A DNA stretch of 64,000 nt. It comes from Megaleporinus macrocephalus. Taxonomy: Eukaryota > Chordata > Actinopteri > Characiformes > Anostomidae. Positions within the stretch are counted from its first letter, which is position 1, and every line of letters begins with the position of its first letter. The stretch lies in contig CM038704.1 of the NCBI GenBank assembly GCA_021613375.1, forward strand, positions 4,629,405 through 4,693,404. Reading direction: 5' to 3'. Positions 35,360-46,474 of this stretch are shown piece after piece. A program made the position numbers and the translations under genes. The notes under the pieces were generated by a model, which searched no databases, had not been told where the DNA came from, and worked only from the letters and a program-made list of their open reading frames with translations.

Positions 35360-35765
35360 AACACTTCATGTGCATCCAGTTTATAGTACACACAGCAGGA
35401 AATTTCCAGTAATGTGCCTTTAGGGCTGGTATATGTAAATGAGCTTGGCTTTGATTGGTTGTCCTGCATCGTGCCTCATTAAAAAGCAATCCAAGCTGAA
35501 CCACTCATAATAATTTATGAATTAACTACTTGTTAGTATAGATTAACTACCTGAGTATATGAATTATGAGTGGTAGCTTCTGTGACATCACAAAAACAGT
35601 TAAATAATTATAAAAAAAACAGTTTATGTAGTTTAGTTTCTTTATACAAATCATACAAACTGGGAATAAACAATGTATTTGTAAATGTGTATGTGTAAAT
35701 ATACAACAAAATATTTCATCTCACAAAGCAAGAAAGAGTTGTTTTCCATTATAGGCCCTTTAATT
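35360..35765 (-). mobile_element. MITE-like element with GGGCC ends at TTAA, reverse copy
   Basis: Ends GGCCCTTTAA (35755-35763). Inside, in order, are GTGACATCACA, TTTAGTTTCTTTATACAAAT, ACTGGGAATAA and CAAAGCAAGAAAGAGTTGTTTT. The same order in reverse complement appears at 48039-48250. TTAA at the end suggests a piggyBac-type non-autonomous element; class is inference. Confidence 0.55.
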
Positions 35766-35938
35766 CAAGAATAAAGACACGGTTCTTTACTATTTTTCTT
35801 TTTTTTTTTTTTTATGCATGGAATCCAGTATAAGTTTATATATATATTGTTGCTATCCAAAGAATATATATAAATATATAGCGTACAAGGTACTTATTAT
35901 TAGAATTATTATTATTATTATTTTTTATATATCCATAG

Positions 35939-36011
<73 letters not shown>

Positions 36012-36110
36012 GCTATCTAAAAAATATATTAAAATATATAGTGTTAACCAGAGAAGCTACTTGTTGTTGTTGTTGTTGTTATTATTATTATTATTATTAT
36101 GATAGCAGGA
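35766..36110. repeat. AT-rich simple repeats including (TA)n and (GTT/ATT)n
   Basis: (TA)n at about 35942-36008, a T run at 35798-35813, and (TTG)(TTA) trinucleotides at 36061-36100. TATATATTGTTGCTATCCAAAGAATATATA before the tract is mirrored by TAGTTGCTATCTAAAAAATATAT after it, a short flank duplication. No gene. Confidence 0.9.
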
Positions 36111-37320
36111 CAGATGAGCAACGCAACAGAATTAAATTACGTATATAAATAACATATAAAAGGAATCAGTGACTAAATATGAAGGGCTGACATGTAAATA
36201 TTAGATTACACTAATATACCTTAATAAAAGTAAAAGTATTAAAATACTCAGCAGAGTACAAATACTGAAGTACATGTATACACCTGCCCACCTCAGGTTT
36301 GGACAGAGTCACTGGCTCGTTTTCCAGCTTCACGAGCTGGAACACATATCTGACCTGCAGCTGTTAGAACAAGACAGTAAACAACACCAGTCTAGTCCCA
36401 GAACCGAGCATCAAACAAGCGCTGGGTCTTTCTTTTCTGTCTGATTATGTTTTCAGACTAGATTAGACTAATTTAGGCCTGGCTGACCCGAATTAGAGGA
36501 AGCATTTATTGTGTTTTGTAGTCTTTGAGTGAAAATAGGATGATGTCACCTCGTCATCTTCCAAAAAAAGGGTCTTCATCTTACTGTCACAGCACCGAAA
36601 TGATCAATTCCGGCGTAGCGGCCCAGCTAGATGGATTGTGTTTTCACTAAGCTGGAACAGCTCCGTGGAAAAAAAGCCAGTCCCTCCTCTGCCTAGCGTT
36701 AGTGATGTAGCGTATGCGGTGGGAGGCTGGCATGAATCACTGGGCTTTATGGAGAGATGACAGCTCACTCGAGCCATGATAAGTCGTTCCGGCATTTAAA
36801 AATCGCTCATGGTGGCAGTGCATGTAAGTCGGGTTAATTTAGATTACTGTACGAGCTGTCATCACTTCTGCGCTGTTGGATGCTTCTGGAGAAGAGCTGT
36901 ATGGCTCCACGCGGCACCTGTAGTACTGCAGTGTCACGCTGGTGGCACAAATATCCCGGCTAAATTCGGATCCGGCGCTCGACTGGTTAACTCCTCTATA
37001 TCTAGTCAAGCTAAGGTTTATATATGTATATATGCGTCTTTTGCAACAGATGCTGTCACAGTGAGCAGTGAGCAAGCCGAGGAAAAGCTCCCTCAGAGCA
37101 AGAGGAAGAAACCTCGAGAGGAACCAGACTCAAAAAGAGGAACCCGTCCTCCTCTGGTCCACACCGGATAGTAAAACAAACACAAAAGCAACACAGAAAG
37201 GATCAGATTTATAAATATATGTGATTATATTATATTAAATGTAGAGAAAAAGAAAGAAAACTGTTAGAGTCTCATCAGAGTAGCAGCGAGAACCAGCTCA
37301 GTGTTTGTGAGGCAGGAGAA
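36111..37320. other. Intronic sequence with a common fish repeat at 37080-37170
   Basis: 37090-37170 (AGAGGAAGAAACCTCGAGAG, AACCAGACTCAAAAAGAGGA, ACACCGGATAGTAA) is a phrase found dispersed in fish genomes, so the 120-aa ORF covering it (36809-37171) is not treated as a gene. The rest is unique. Confidence 0.45.
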
Positions 37321-37324
37321 GAGG

Positions 37325-38225
37325 TTTCAGTATCAGACCTCACAGGATGGGTAGTTGTTCAGTATCAGACCACACAGGATGGGTAGTTGTTCAGTATCAG
37401 ACCACACAGGATGGGTAGTTGTTCAGTATCAGACCACACAGGATGGGTAGTTGTTCAGTATCAGACCACACAGGATGGGTAGTTGTTTAGCATCAGACCA
37501 CACAGGATGGGTAGTTGTTCAGTATCAGACCACACAGGATGGGTAGTTGTTCAGTATCAGACCACACAGGATGGGCAGTTGTTCAGTATCAGACCACACA
37601 GGATGGGCAGTTCTTTAGTACCAGACTGCACAGGATGGGCAGTTGTTCAGTATCAGACCACACAGGATGGGCAGTTGTTCAGTGTTAGACCGCACACGAT
37701 GGGCAGTTCTTTAGTACCAGACTGCACAGGATGGGCAGTTGTTCAGTATCAGACCACACAGGATGGGTAGTTGTTCAGCATCAGATTGCAGAGGATGGGC
37801 AGTTGTTCAGTATTAGACCGCATACGATGGGCAGTTCTTTAGTACCAGACTGCACAGGATGGGTAGTTGTTCAGTATCAGACCACACAGGATGGGTAGTT
37901 GTTCAGTATCAGACCACACAGGATGGGTAGTTGTTCAGCATCAGATTGCACAGGATGGGCAGTTGTTCAGCATCAGATTGCACAGGATGGGCAGTTGTCC
38001 AGTATCAGACTGCACAGGATGGGCAGTTGTTCAGTATCAGACTGCACAGGATGGGCAGTTGTCCAGTATCAGACTGCACAGGATGGGCAGTTGTCCAGCA
38101 TCAGACTGCACAGGATGGGCAGTTGTCCAGTATCAGACTGCACAGGATGGGCAGTTGTCCAGTATCAGACTGCACAGGATGGGCAGTTGTTCAGTATCAG
38201 ATTGCACAGGATGTGTAGCTGTGCA
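37325..38225 (+). repeat. Minisatellite, 32-bp unit
   Basis: About 28 copies of GGATGGGCAGTTGTTCAGTA followed by TCAGACCACACA. Early units carry GGGTAG and ACCACACA; later ones carry GGGCAG, TTGTCC and ACTGCACA. This ordered gradient of variants shows the direction of spread. Three overlapping ORFs (95-134 aa) are artefacts. Confidence 0.95.
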
Positions 38226-38604
38226 GCTCAACAAAGAAACACACAGATAGTTAATTGTGTTAGGAGAGTGAGATCAGTGTATACTGTAGTATTAACATAT
38301 TAAATGAGAATAAATATAAATAATGTAAAGCTTTTATGGAGTGTCTTGATTTGCCTTGATGCCCTGATGAAGCCTTAATTGGGGAGTGGGGTCCCATTAA
38401 TTTGTCAACATTTTTACATAAACAGAGTCATTTAGAGTGGTTTCGGGTTGTAGCTCTGTTCTAATGAAACTTACCTACTCAGAATTTTTCTCAGTGGTTA
38501 TTGGAACCAGACGTCCACCTCCAAAATATTTGTTGCCTCAGTTAAGTTATGTGTCCTAATTTTAGAAATTATTTTAGTTTTACCACCATCAACATTCCAT
38601 ATAC
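38226..38604. other. Intronic sequence
   Basis: Contains the dispersed phrase ATTGGAACCAGACGTCCACC near 38496-38520 (shared with 9210 and 52600). Otherwise unremarkable. Confidence 0.45.
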
Positions 38605-39190
38605 AGTGGCATGCAAAAGTTTGGGAACCCCTGGTCAAGAGGCATGAAGTTGACAAATTTCTATGATATTTTATGTAAGATTGTTTTTTTTCCATCTCAA
38701 ATATAACAAAAAAGAAAAGGGCCCTAGGCAAAAGCTCGGGCCCCTGTATGGTCAGTGCTTAGTAAAAGCTGCTTTGGCAAATATCTCACAGCTTGTAAAG
38801 GCTTTTTTGTAGCAGCTAAGAGTCTTTCAGTTGTTGCTTGCAGGGATTTTTGTTCATTCTTCCTATAAAAAGGCTTCTAGTTCTGTGTTCATGCATGTAC
38901 TGCTCTTTTGACGTCTATCCATAGGTTTTTAATGCTGTTTACATGAGAGGACTTTGAGGGTAAAACCTTCAGCTTGCCTCTCCTGAGGTAGTACATTGTG
39001 GAGTTTGAGGTGTGTTTAGGATCATTATCCTGCTGTAGAACCCATCCCCTTTTAATCCTTAGCTTTCTCTTTCACCTTCATCTTCAGCAGGGGGCTTAGA
39101 GGAGCCCATGTCTGCAGGATGTTGGGCTGAAGTTTGAGGACTCTAATTGTTTTCAAAGCTTTGATGTTCACATCACATGGTGTTTCCTAC
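38605..39190. mobile_element. DNA transposon remnant (TGCAAAAGTTTGGGAACCCC end)
   Basis: Starts ACAGTGGCATGCAAAAGTTT, a terminus very common in vertebrate, especially fish, DNA transposons of Tc1/mariner type. The body includes GGATCATTATCCTGCTGTAG, the antisense of a transposase-coding part in such elements. The right end is missing, lost near the (TA)n tract at 39240. No open transposase frame. Confidence 0.65.
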
Positions 39191-39237
39191 TGATGATCGT
39201 GAGTTAGCCATATTCCTAAGAAGCAAAATAAGGGTCT

Positions 39238-39239
<2 letters not shown>

Positions 39240-39316
<77 letters not shown>

Positions 39317-39318
39317 CT
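39240..39318. repeat. (TA)n microsatellite followed by a T run
   Basis: About 60 bp of TA, then about 17 T. Confidence 0.95.
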
Positions 39319-39610
39319 CTGTTTATTGAAATGTGTTGTTTGCAGGACACTGTGTAGCATACATATAGTATATATGCAATACATACAGTGGCAAGTGGTC
39401 AAAAGCTATGTGTTAGTATAGAACTAAGCAAATAAACAATGATTTGCATTACATAATATTTTGTATAGGATTCGTTTTTATCTTTATCTTATTTACACCT
39501 TCAAAGGAAAAGGTCCCAAAGCAAAAGTCTGACCCTTTATGGTCAGTGTTTAGCACTAATTTTAGTGTATTAGTACATCCTTATACACTAGTCTTACATA
39601 AATATACATA

Positions 39611-40090
39611 TACACTACCACTCAAAAGTGTAGGATCACTTTAGAATTTAATTTCATGCAATTTTCATGCAATTCACAAACAATATTGTCCATTTCACAA
39701 TTAATGTAAGTGTATGAGATGATTTTTAAAGAATAAAAATGTTTGTATTAAAGTCTATTTTTGTATAGAGGCTTATTTTACATATAGTTCTATTATCAGT
39801 AATTCTCAGTCCTCTGTCTAAATCTCCTGGTACGGCCTCCAATCCAAGTTAAGGATGTTATTGGACTAATTGGTTGTTAGGACACTTTTGATCAATTGTG
39901 ATGCACAGCTGAAAAACATTCTACTAATAAGTGAGTATAAAAGGGAGAACAACATTCTAGGTTAGTTTAGTATCTGAAGATCAGCAGTTGATGGCTTGCT
40001 GACCGACTCAAAATGACCAGAAATAAACAACTTTTTTTAGAGACCCGTCAGTCCATTGTTGTGTTAAGGAAGAAGATACTCCATTAAAAC
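39611..40090 (+). mobile_element. Tc1-like transposon, 5' part only
   Basis: Begins at TA with CACTACCACTCAAAAGTG, then TAGGATCAC, a typical fish Tc1-like terminal inverted repeat. It runs through the untranslated leader (GTGAGTATAAAAGGGAG, GTATCTGAAGATCAGCAG) to a transposase start at 40013 reading MTRNKQLFLETRQSIVVL before a stop. Everything 3' is gone. The terminus closely matches the unit of the family 1 minisatellites. Confidence 0.75.
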
Positions 40091-40093
40091 AAG

Positions 40094-40150
40094 AACATTT
40101 TACTGTGATCCCAAACTAGTGGTTATAGTTTGGGATCACAGTGAAATGTT
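40094..40150. repeat. Near-perfect 24-bp hairpin
   Basis: Arms 40094-40117 and 40127-40150 are inverted complements with a single mismatch around a 9-nt loop. The arm contains TGTGATCCCAAACT, whose complement AGTTTGGGATCACA is the core of Tc1-like termini. It may be two fused transposon ends, and it sits exactly where the element at 39611 stops. Confidence 0.85.
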
Positions 40151-40176
40151 ATATATATATATGTCTTGTCTTGTCT

Positions 40177-40263
<87 letters not shown>

Positions 40264-40300
40264 AATATATATATATATATTTTTTTTTTATTGAGGCATT
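40151..40300. repeat. (TA)n microsatellite with CTTGT interruption
   Basis: (TA) at 40152-40160, then three CTTGT-type repeats, then about 100 bp of TA (40180-40279) ending in a T run. Confidence 0.95.
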
Positions 40301-40985
40301 AAATGTATACATCAGAAGAATATTGAATAAGACATATCTCTGTACTACCATTGTTGAATACTACTCATTCAACAAAAGAAAAATAGGACAACCTAAGAAA
40401 AAAATATATATAATAATAATAATTTCTTCCTCATTTATCTTCCCCCCCACTCCATCCCCATCCCACCAACCCACCCCCCTAAAATAATAAAGGAACAACC
40501 GAAGCAAGCTAATTAAGAGAAAAAAAATAAAATAAACAAATAAATAATGAATTCCAATAATAAAATCCAAATAATAACAGGAATAATAACAAAAACAACA
40601 ACAACAACAACAACAATAATAATAATAAATAAAAATAAATAAAATAAACCCTCACATAAGACGGGGCTGTTGGGGAAGGGAGCCACTGCTGGATATTGTT
40701 GTTAAATATAATGACTGTATTTGTGTTGACATATATGACCCCTGGTTCCCACCACCGCCCCTGTAAAGAACATCCCTACAATCTCTACAATCAACCCCTC
40801 CACACTAAACCCACCCTGAAGGACATCTCCGCCAGGGAACTCCATAGAAACGTGGCAGATCATACCCTTTAATTTGATGGAAATTCAAATCCTTAATGCA
40901 AAAGTTTAATAGTGTTCAAACCGTTCGCCTTTAAAGACCTCGTGGCTGATTGTGGCTAATGGCTTCATTCATAGTAACAAACTAA
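40301..40985. other. AT-rich intronic sequence with simple repeats
   Basis: A-rich DNA with (AAC)n/(AAT)n at 40590-40628 and AAATAA runs. 40737-40850 carries the dispersed phrase CCCTGGTTCCCACCACCG. No gene. Confidence 0.5.
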
Positions 40986-41972
40986 AGTGGCCCCCGTACT
41001 TAGCGCGGCGATATTTTCTCTTTGTTATTGTTGCCACGTCTTAATAACCTACACTTTAAGCAGTACTCCAGATTGTGAAAGCCGTCCAGTCTGAAGCACT
41101 AATGGGACTTTTCTGTTCCTGCTTTCATTCTGAGGCTTAAAATTCATCCCTTGAAGCCGGTTGTTGACACGGCGCGCTTTTATTATGCCACATGTGCGCG
41201 GAAGGAATAAAGCGTAGAGCCTCGCCTCCATTTCTCCCTCTCTCGCTCTCGCCTTCTTTTTGAAAGGCCTCAGCTGCGTCCTACCCTCGGGTGCTCTATT
41301 GAGGACGGCTCTCAGAGCACCTTGCTCAAACAATGGTCCCTTTGCTCTTTTTTATTTTTTTATTTATTTTTTGGGCACGGGGAGGAGCAGCCGGGGCCGT
41401 TTCGCCGCGCACCTTGATGCGGTTGTACTTCCCGAGCCGGGCAGGCTCCTCCTCCGGTCACGCTGAAGAGCCCTCAGCCGGTCCGGCTCAAGATGGCCAT
41501 GTGTGTCCTCTCTTGGAACTACAAATCGCGGCAGCCTTTTTATCTCCCTCCAAAATATCCCCCTCCCCAAAAAAAGATACTTTCCCCCTGTTTTTGTTTT
41601 TGCCTGTGGTAAATGAATTCAGTACCTTAGATGTTGAATGCGTTTGTCCACTTTGTTCTCGCAGGCTCTCAATTTTCTGACTTCTGTGAGGCTTTTATCT
41701 AACATCCTGTCCTCTGCTACACATGAAAGTGGCACTCTAGGCCTTTGTTGCCGGTCTGTCATTGCCCAGATTGCACCCAATAGGCTCGCGATTGCAAGCG
41801 CGCGAGTGCCAGGCTTGCGTGGGGTTCTCCGTCCCGCGGTTGCTCGAACAAATGGGTCGCGATGGAAAGGGAACGAGAGAAAAGAGAATATAGGGTGGAC
41901 TGAAAAACAATACTTAATTTCAGAGCTGAATTCAATTCTGAGTTAATTGAATCACAAATAGTAAACATACCA
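40986..41972. other. GC-rich unique intronic island
   Basis: Non-repetitive, with GC/CpG-rich stretches (GGCGCGCTTTTATTATGCC; GGGGCCGTTTCGCCGCGCAC; GCGATTGCAAGCGCGCGAG). ORFs of 94-115 aa overlap in several frames on both strands with no domain. Candidate conserved non-coding element. Confidence 0.35.
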
Positions 41973-42210
41973 CACGTAAGAAGTTAGGCTGATTACCTTT
42001 CAGGCTAATGAGCCTCTTATTTAGCATTCAGTGTAAGCATGGTGGCTGTTGCCTCACAGCTAGAAGAGCCAGGGTTCTAATCAGTGGGGCTTGAACTTGC
42101 GGATCAACTCACCTACCAAGGCAGTAAGATTACCCAGATTTCAGGACCAGTATGATTAAAAGCAGGCAGGCTTTAAGTAAAATCTAGACTGGCTGAAAGA
42201 GGACTGAAGT
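41973..42210. mobile_element. Possible SINE fragment
   Basis: GCATGGTGGCTGTTGCCTCA followed by CAGCTAGAAGAGCCAGGGTTC and TAATC resembles a tRNA-derived SINE head ending in a degraded B box. No full-length structure. Confidence 0.4.
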
Positions 42211-43310
42211 TTGAAATAGAGTATCCAGCCCGTTTGTGGGGGCTGCTTGACAACAAAAGATGTTTCTTCGACAGCCCACAAAATGCTCAAGCTTTTCTGG
42301 ACCACTTGAAGACCCCAACGTAGGCTGGGTCTGCTTTCAGAGGCGCTGGGCCGGGAATGTCTCCCGACTCCGCCAGTTCTCCGCCAGCAGGCAGCACTTC
42401 GAACTGGACTGGGTCTGCTTTCAGAGGCACTGGGCCGGGTATGTCTCCCAACTCCGCCAGTTCTGTTTTCAGAGGCGCTGGGCCGGGCATGTCTCCCAAT
42501 TCCACCCGTTCTCCGCCAGTAGGCAGGGCTCCAAACTGAACTGGGTCTGCTTTCAGAGGTGCTGGGCTGGGAATATCTCCCGACTCCACCAGTTCTCTGC
42601 CAGCATGCAGCGCTCCGAACTGGACTGGATCTGCTTTCAGAGGCACTGGGCCGGGAATGTCTCCCAACTCTGCCAGTTCTGCTTTCAGAGGTGCTGGGCC
42701 GGCTATGTCTCCCGATTCTGCCAGTTCTGCTTTCAGAGGTGCTGGGCCAGGTATGTCTCCCAACTCTGCCAGTTCTCTGCCAGTAGGCAGCGCTTCGAAC
42801 TGGATTGAGTGTGCTTTAAGAGGCGCTGGGCCAGGAATGTCTTCCGACTCCGCTAGTTCTTCGCCAGTAGACAGCACTCTGAACTGGACTGGGTCTGCTT
42901 TCAGAGGCGCTGGCTGGGCCGGGAATGTTTCCCGACTTCACCAGTTCTGCTTTCAGAGGCGCTGGGCTGGGAATGTCTCCCGAGTACACCAGTTCTCTGC
43001 CAGTATGCAGCGCTCCGAACTGGACTGGGTCTGCTTTCAGAGGCGCTGGGCCGGGAATGTCTCCCGACTCTGCCAGTTCTCTGCCAGTAGGCAGCGCTCC
43101 GAACTGGACTGGATCTGGATGTGCCGGGAATGTGAAGGCATGTGTTTCACTACATTCAAGACAACGAGAGTGCTTTGAAAGGGTATCCAGCCCATTTCTG
43201 GGGGCTGCTTGACAACAAAAGACCCTTTTTCGACAACCCTCAAGATGCTCAAGCCTTCCTGGTTCGGTTGAAGATCCCAACATAGGCAGCGCTCCGAACT
43301 GGACAGGTTC
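42211..43310. repeat. GC-rich minisatellite, 84/48-bp units, between duplicated flanks
   Basis: About 12 units starting TCTGCTTTCAGAGGCGCTGG, then GCCGGGAATGTCTCCCGACT and CCGCCAGTTC. Long units (84 bp) add TCCGCCAGCAGGCAGC and GAACTGGACTGGG; short ones (48 bp) lack the 36-bp addition. Both lengths are multiples of three, so frames stay open on both strands (196 and 180 aa on -, 182 and 173 aa on +). The 110-bp flank starting TTGAAATAGAGTATCCAGCC (42211) recurs at 43175. Coding potential was considered and judged unlikely. Confidence 0.9.
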
Positions 43311-44000
43311 ATACCTGTGCCATAAGGATAACACTAGATGTGTTATTGTTTTACCCAATGTTTCCAGGTTATTCTCTTAACTGAAGGTGATCTGGATTTT
43401 ACTGGTGTGGAAATGATCCCAGCATCTTAAACACACTCCACATGACATTTAAATAAAGGTGTTTCTATAAACGACTGCAGTGGTATTAAAACTACAGTCA
43501 GCAGGTTCTAGCCATGAGGGCCAGAGTAGCAGGAACCGTATTCAAAAACAATGACTCAAGTATAGCAGTAAAAATAGCCTTCTGAAAACGATTCTGAACC
43601 ATCAGCAGAACTCCCCTTTGACTTTATCCACACACAGCATCATCAGTCATCTGTCCGGAGCTCCACTTCTTACTCCCTGCAGCTGCCTGTTAGTGAAGTA
43701 CACTCAAAGTTGACTGTAGCTCAAAGAGAATGTTGGTCCTACATGCTGTTAATGATGTAAACAGCTGCATGAATCATTTTTACAATGTTATCCAAAATAG
43801 GGTGTACTATTCAGTGTCTGGTTGCACCTTAAAACACCTTAGGCAAGAGAAAACTCTTCAGGGACACCTAGTTCATTTTCTTTCCTAGTCCCTGAGCACT
43901 TAAAATGCCTCGAATTGTGTCATAATTCGCCTAAAATCTGGTTTTGGTTGCCAAAAAACTACTTTACAGGCTACATTTTCATTGTAGAATCTCCAGTCGG
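43311..44000. other. Unique intronic sequence
   Basis: No gene or strong repeat recognised. Confidence 0.5.
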
Positions 44001-44480
44001 AATCCTATATATACCATTAATAGGTTTAATCTGAGAAATAAATAAATACCTTAACATATATTATTAATAATCATAATAATAATTATGTATTTCTCACTTC
44101 TTCAAATAAGAGTTTGCTGTAGTAGGTAAACATGGTTTAAGCCCCGTATCCAGAATGTTAAGTTCACGTGTGGAAAACAATTAAATTTTTAATACACAAT
44201 TTTTATAATCTCACAAAAAGCACCATGCCTTGTTTGACCTACCGCGGTTTAGCCCCGCCCACTCAGAATGAAGTAATATGCAGTTTTTCATCCAGGGTTG
44301 CTTGCTATATAATGTGCCATACAGCGCAGCCAATCAGAACAGAGCTCATTTACATATGTCAGTTGTATCCAAGAGTTTGAAACCAGCCATGTTTGGTCTG
44401 ATCTACATGAAAACAACCATATATGTGGCATTTTCATTGAGCTCACTGTCCTCACTGTCCTCACTGTCCTCACTGTGAGA
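44001..44480. repeat. Repeat related to the GGGCC/TTAA MITE, plus a short TCACTGTCC repeat
   Basis: 44095-44350 (TTCTTCAAATAAGAGTTTGC, GTAGTAGGTAAACATGG, CCAATCAGAACAGAGCTCAT) recalls the layout of the repeat at 48039 and 35360 but is more diverged. 44441-44478 is (TCACTGTCC)x4-5. Confidence 0.4.
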
Positions 44481-44599
44481 AGGAATGACCCTAACTTGCC
44501 ATAAAATGTTACAGTTCCTGTAAATTGTAGCACATGGTTTGAGTACTGTCATGATTATACATCCCATCACTCAATGCTCGGTTATCTCAATACTTTAAT

Positions 44600-44790
44600 A
44601 TTGGTGGCTCTCAATCATAGTCCTAGAGAACCCCTATGCCGGCTCCAACACAGCCGATTCACATGATTAACTGGCCGCTGACTGCTGCAGCTGATTATTT
44701 GAATCAGTTGTGTTGAAGCAGGGGGGATCCAACACGTGCAGGGCAGGGGCTCTCCAGGACCAGAGCTGAGAACTACTGCTTCGGGTTGAC
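44600..44790. mobile_element. Palindromic MITE-like element
   Basis: Left: GGTGGCTCTCAATCATAGTC, then CTAGAGAACCCC. Right: GGGGCTCTCCAGGACCAGAG, then CTGAGAACTACTG. The two ends are inverted complements around a short core, an architecture common among fish hAT-type MITEs. Superfamily is inferred. Confidence 0.55.
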
Positions 44791-45120
44791 TGCCCCAACA
44801 CAAATGGTCTAACACTAAGGCAACGAATGAAAAGCATGTTTTTATTAAATAAATGAAAACAAAATAGCGCCCTAGCCTTGCTTTTGGGCCCCTTATGAAA
44901 ATGGACGAGGCGTTATGGCACTGCTCTGACTTTGACTTCTGGCTATTAGGGGTCCTAGGAAAGAGGGGGGCATAATTTTAGAGAGTCCTGGTTATGAGAG
45001 CCCCTACCAGGGGGCCCTAGAGAGGAGCAGGGCATACCATTAGAGGGCCCTTGATCACGAGGGGCACGGGTTGAGGGGGTTATCTGGAGTTGCCCAGGGG
45101 CCCAGACTATCCTTAATCCG
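44791..45120. other. Intronic sequence
   Basis: GC-mixed, with short internal similarity (GGGGTCCTAGGAAAGAGGGG and GGGGCCCTAGAGAGGAGCAG). No gene recognised. Confidence 0.4.
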
Positions 45121-45200
45121 TCCTTGACTGTGGTAGGACTGCCCACTGCTCAGGGCAAGTGTGCTCATTGCCCCTAGGGTGTATGTTCACTAGTGAGTGT

Positions 45201-45276
<76 letters not shown>

Positions 45277-45335
45277 GTTAAATGCAAAGATCTTGAATTT
45301 CCCTCTGGGAGCAACAAAGTATCTATCTATCATAT
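45121..45335 (+). mobile_element. SINE-like repeat with an internal (TA)n tract
   Basis: GGACTGCCCACTGCTCAGGG, AAGTGTGCTCATTGCCCC and GTTCACTAGTGAGTGTG are followed by about 70 bp of TA (45206-45275) and then GGGTTAAATGCAAAGATCTT. This is the same body that holds the TG minisatellite at 20425; here the internal simple repeat is TA instead. Confidence 0.7.
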
Positions 45336-45610
45336 TTGGGCCAATAATGAGCCAATAGCAATCAATCCTTTCACCACTAGAGGGCATATCACTTAGAAAA
45401 TCACCACACACCCAAATTTTTGCATATTACCGAGTTTGGGGGACCATCACTAACTTGATGTTCACTGAACTTCAGTGACTTTAGAAACTCAGGTTGCCAT
45501 ATATATGACATTCATCATGCTTCTCATCGCAAAGCTCATGATTCATGGGCTGATATTGACTGAACACAACAAAGCTGGCTAATTTATATTTATTATATTA
45601 TATATTAATT
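45336..45610. other. Unique intronic sequence
   Basis: Includes a short (TATC) run at 45322-45332. Nothing else. Confidence 0.4.
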
Positions 45611-46115
45611 TACAGAGCGTCTGGATGGACCATCACTGCCAAATCCCATCTTCATCTGTGAAAAAGATCAAAGCGTTGCTCCTCCTAATAAGCGAACAGT
45701 GTCTGGAGTAGCTGTTAAATCACAGTGGCTCCCAGGGTTAAAGAGAGATTTATGTTTTACGAAATAATTAAGGTAAGGCCGCTTTATAGACGTGTCCCGT
45801 GGCCAGTACGACATATATTAGCTGACCTTATAGCGCTTTTCATAAATCAGTGACCTCCGTAATTTCGTATTTAAATCTGGCCCTGAAGCAGAGCCCGTTG
45901 GCGGCGTGTCTTTGAGAGATGATGGGTACAGTGAGGGACGTTTAGCATTGATTTTGCCCACAAAGAGGCCCTTCATCCCTGCTCCACTGCTCCAGGTGAC
46001 ATCACTGAGTCAGGCATATTGGAGGGGAGTTTAATGAGGGCTAATTCATCTGAAGGGAGCAATATACGCCATTAGAGCTCCGGCGGGCGGGTGACCGGGC
46101 TTTTTACATTATGTA
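45611..46115. other. GC-richer unique intronic island
   Basis: Non-repetitive with TTACGAAATAATTAAGG, CCGGCGGGCGGGTGACCGGG and similar stretches. No ORF. Candidate conserved non-coding element. Confidence 0.35.
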
Positions 46116-46474
46116 TGTGCTTTGTGTGCTGATTTGACACTTAAAATAATTCCAAATGTTATTTAAATAATGATAGTCTGGAGGAGAAGAGGCTTATTAG
46201 TTCCTCTTAAAACCACTCAGGTCAGTTCCAAGACTTCCCTGACTTCTGTGTTTCAGCGTGAGCTGGCTGAGCTCACGATGGGTTCTTGCGTCCGTACAAC
46301 TTATTCATCAGCGCTAATTCAGCGACTGGGATTCTGCAGAGCTAGAGTCCAGCAAAGCTTTTAGTATTACATTATTAAGAATAATAATGAATATTGTTAA
46401 TTGAAGGACCCATAACTTAAAAAAACACCTATTTTCAACATCTAAGCTGCATTTGTCACTCCAGAGATCTCGAG

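Noticed and set aside
36809..37171. 120-aa + strand ORF ending in a Lys/Arg-rich tail
   Set aside because: The tail is a phrase dispersed in fish genomes; ORF likely spurious.
37483..38303. Three overlapping ORFs with MFSIRPHRMGSC-type repeats
   Set aside because: 32-bp minisatellite read through its three frames; the residues repeat only because the DNA does.
42260..43358. Overlapping ORFs of 170-196 aa on both strands
   Set aside because: They arise from 84/48-bp repeats in multiples of three and overlap antisense; no family resemblance. Kept as a question in the findings, not as genes.
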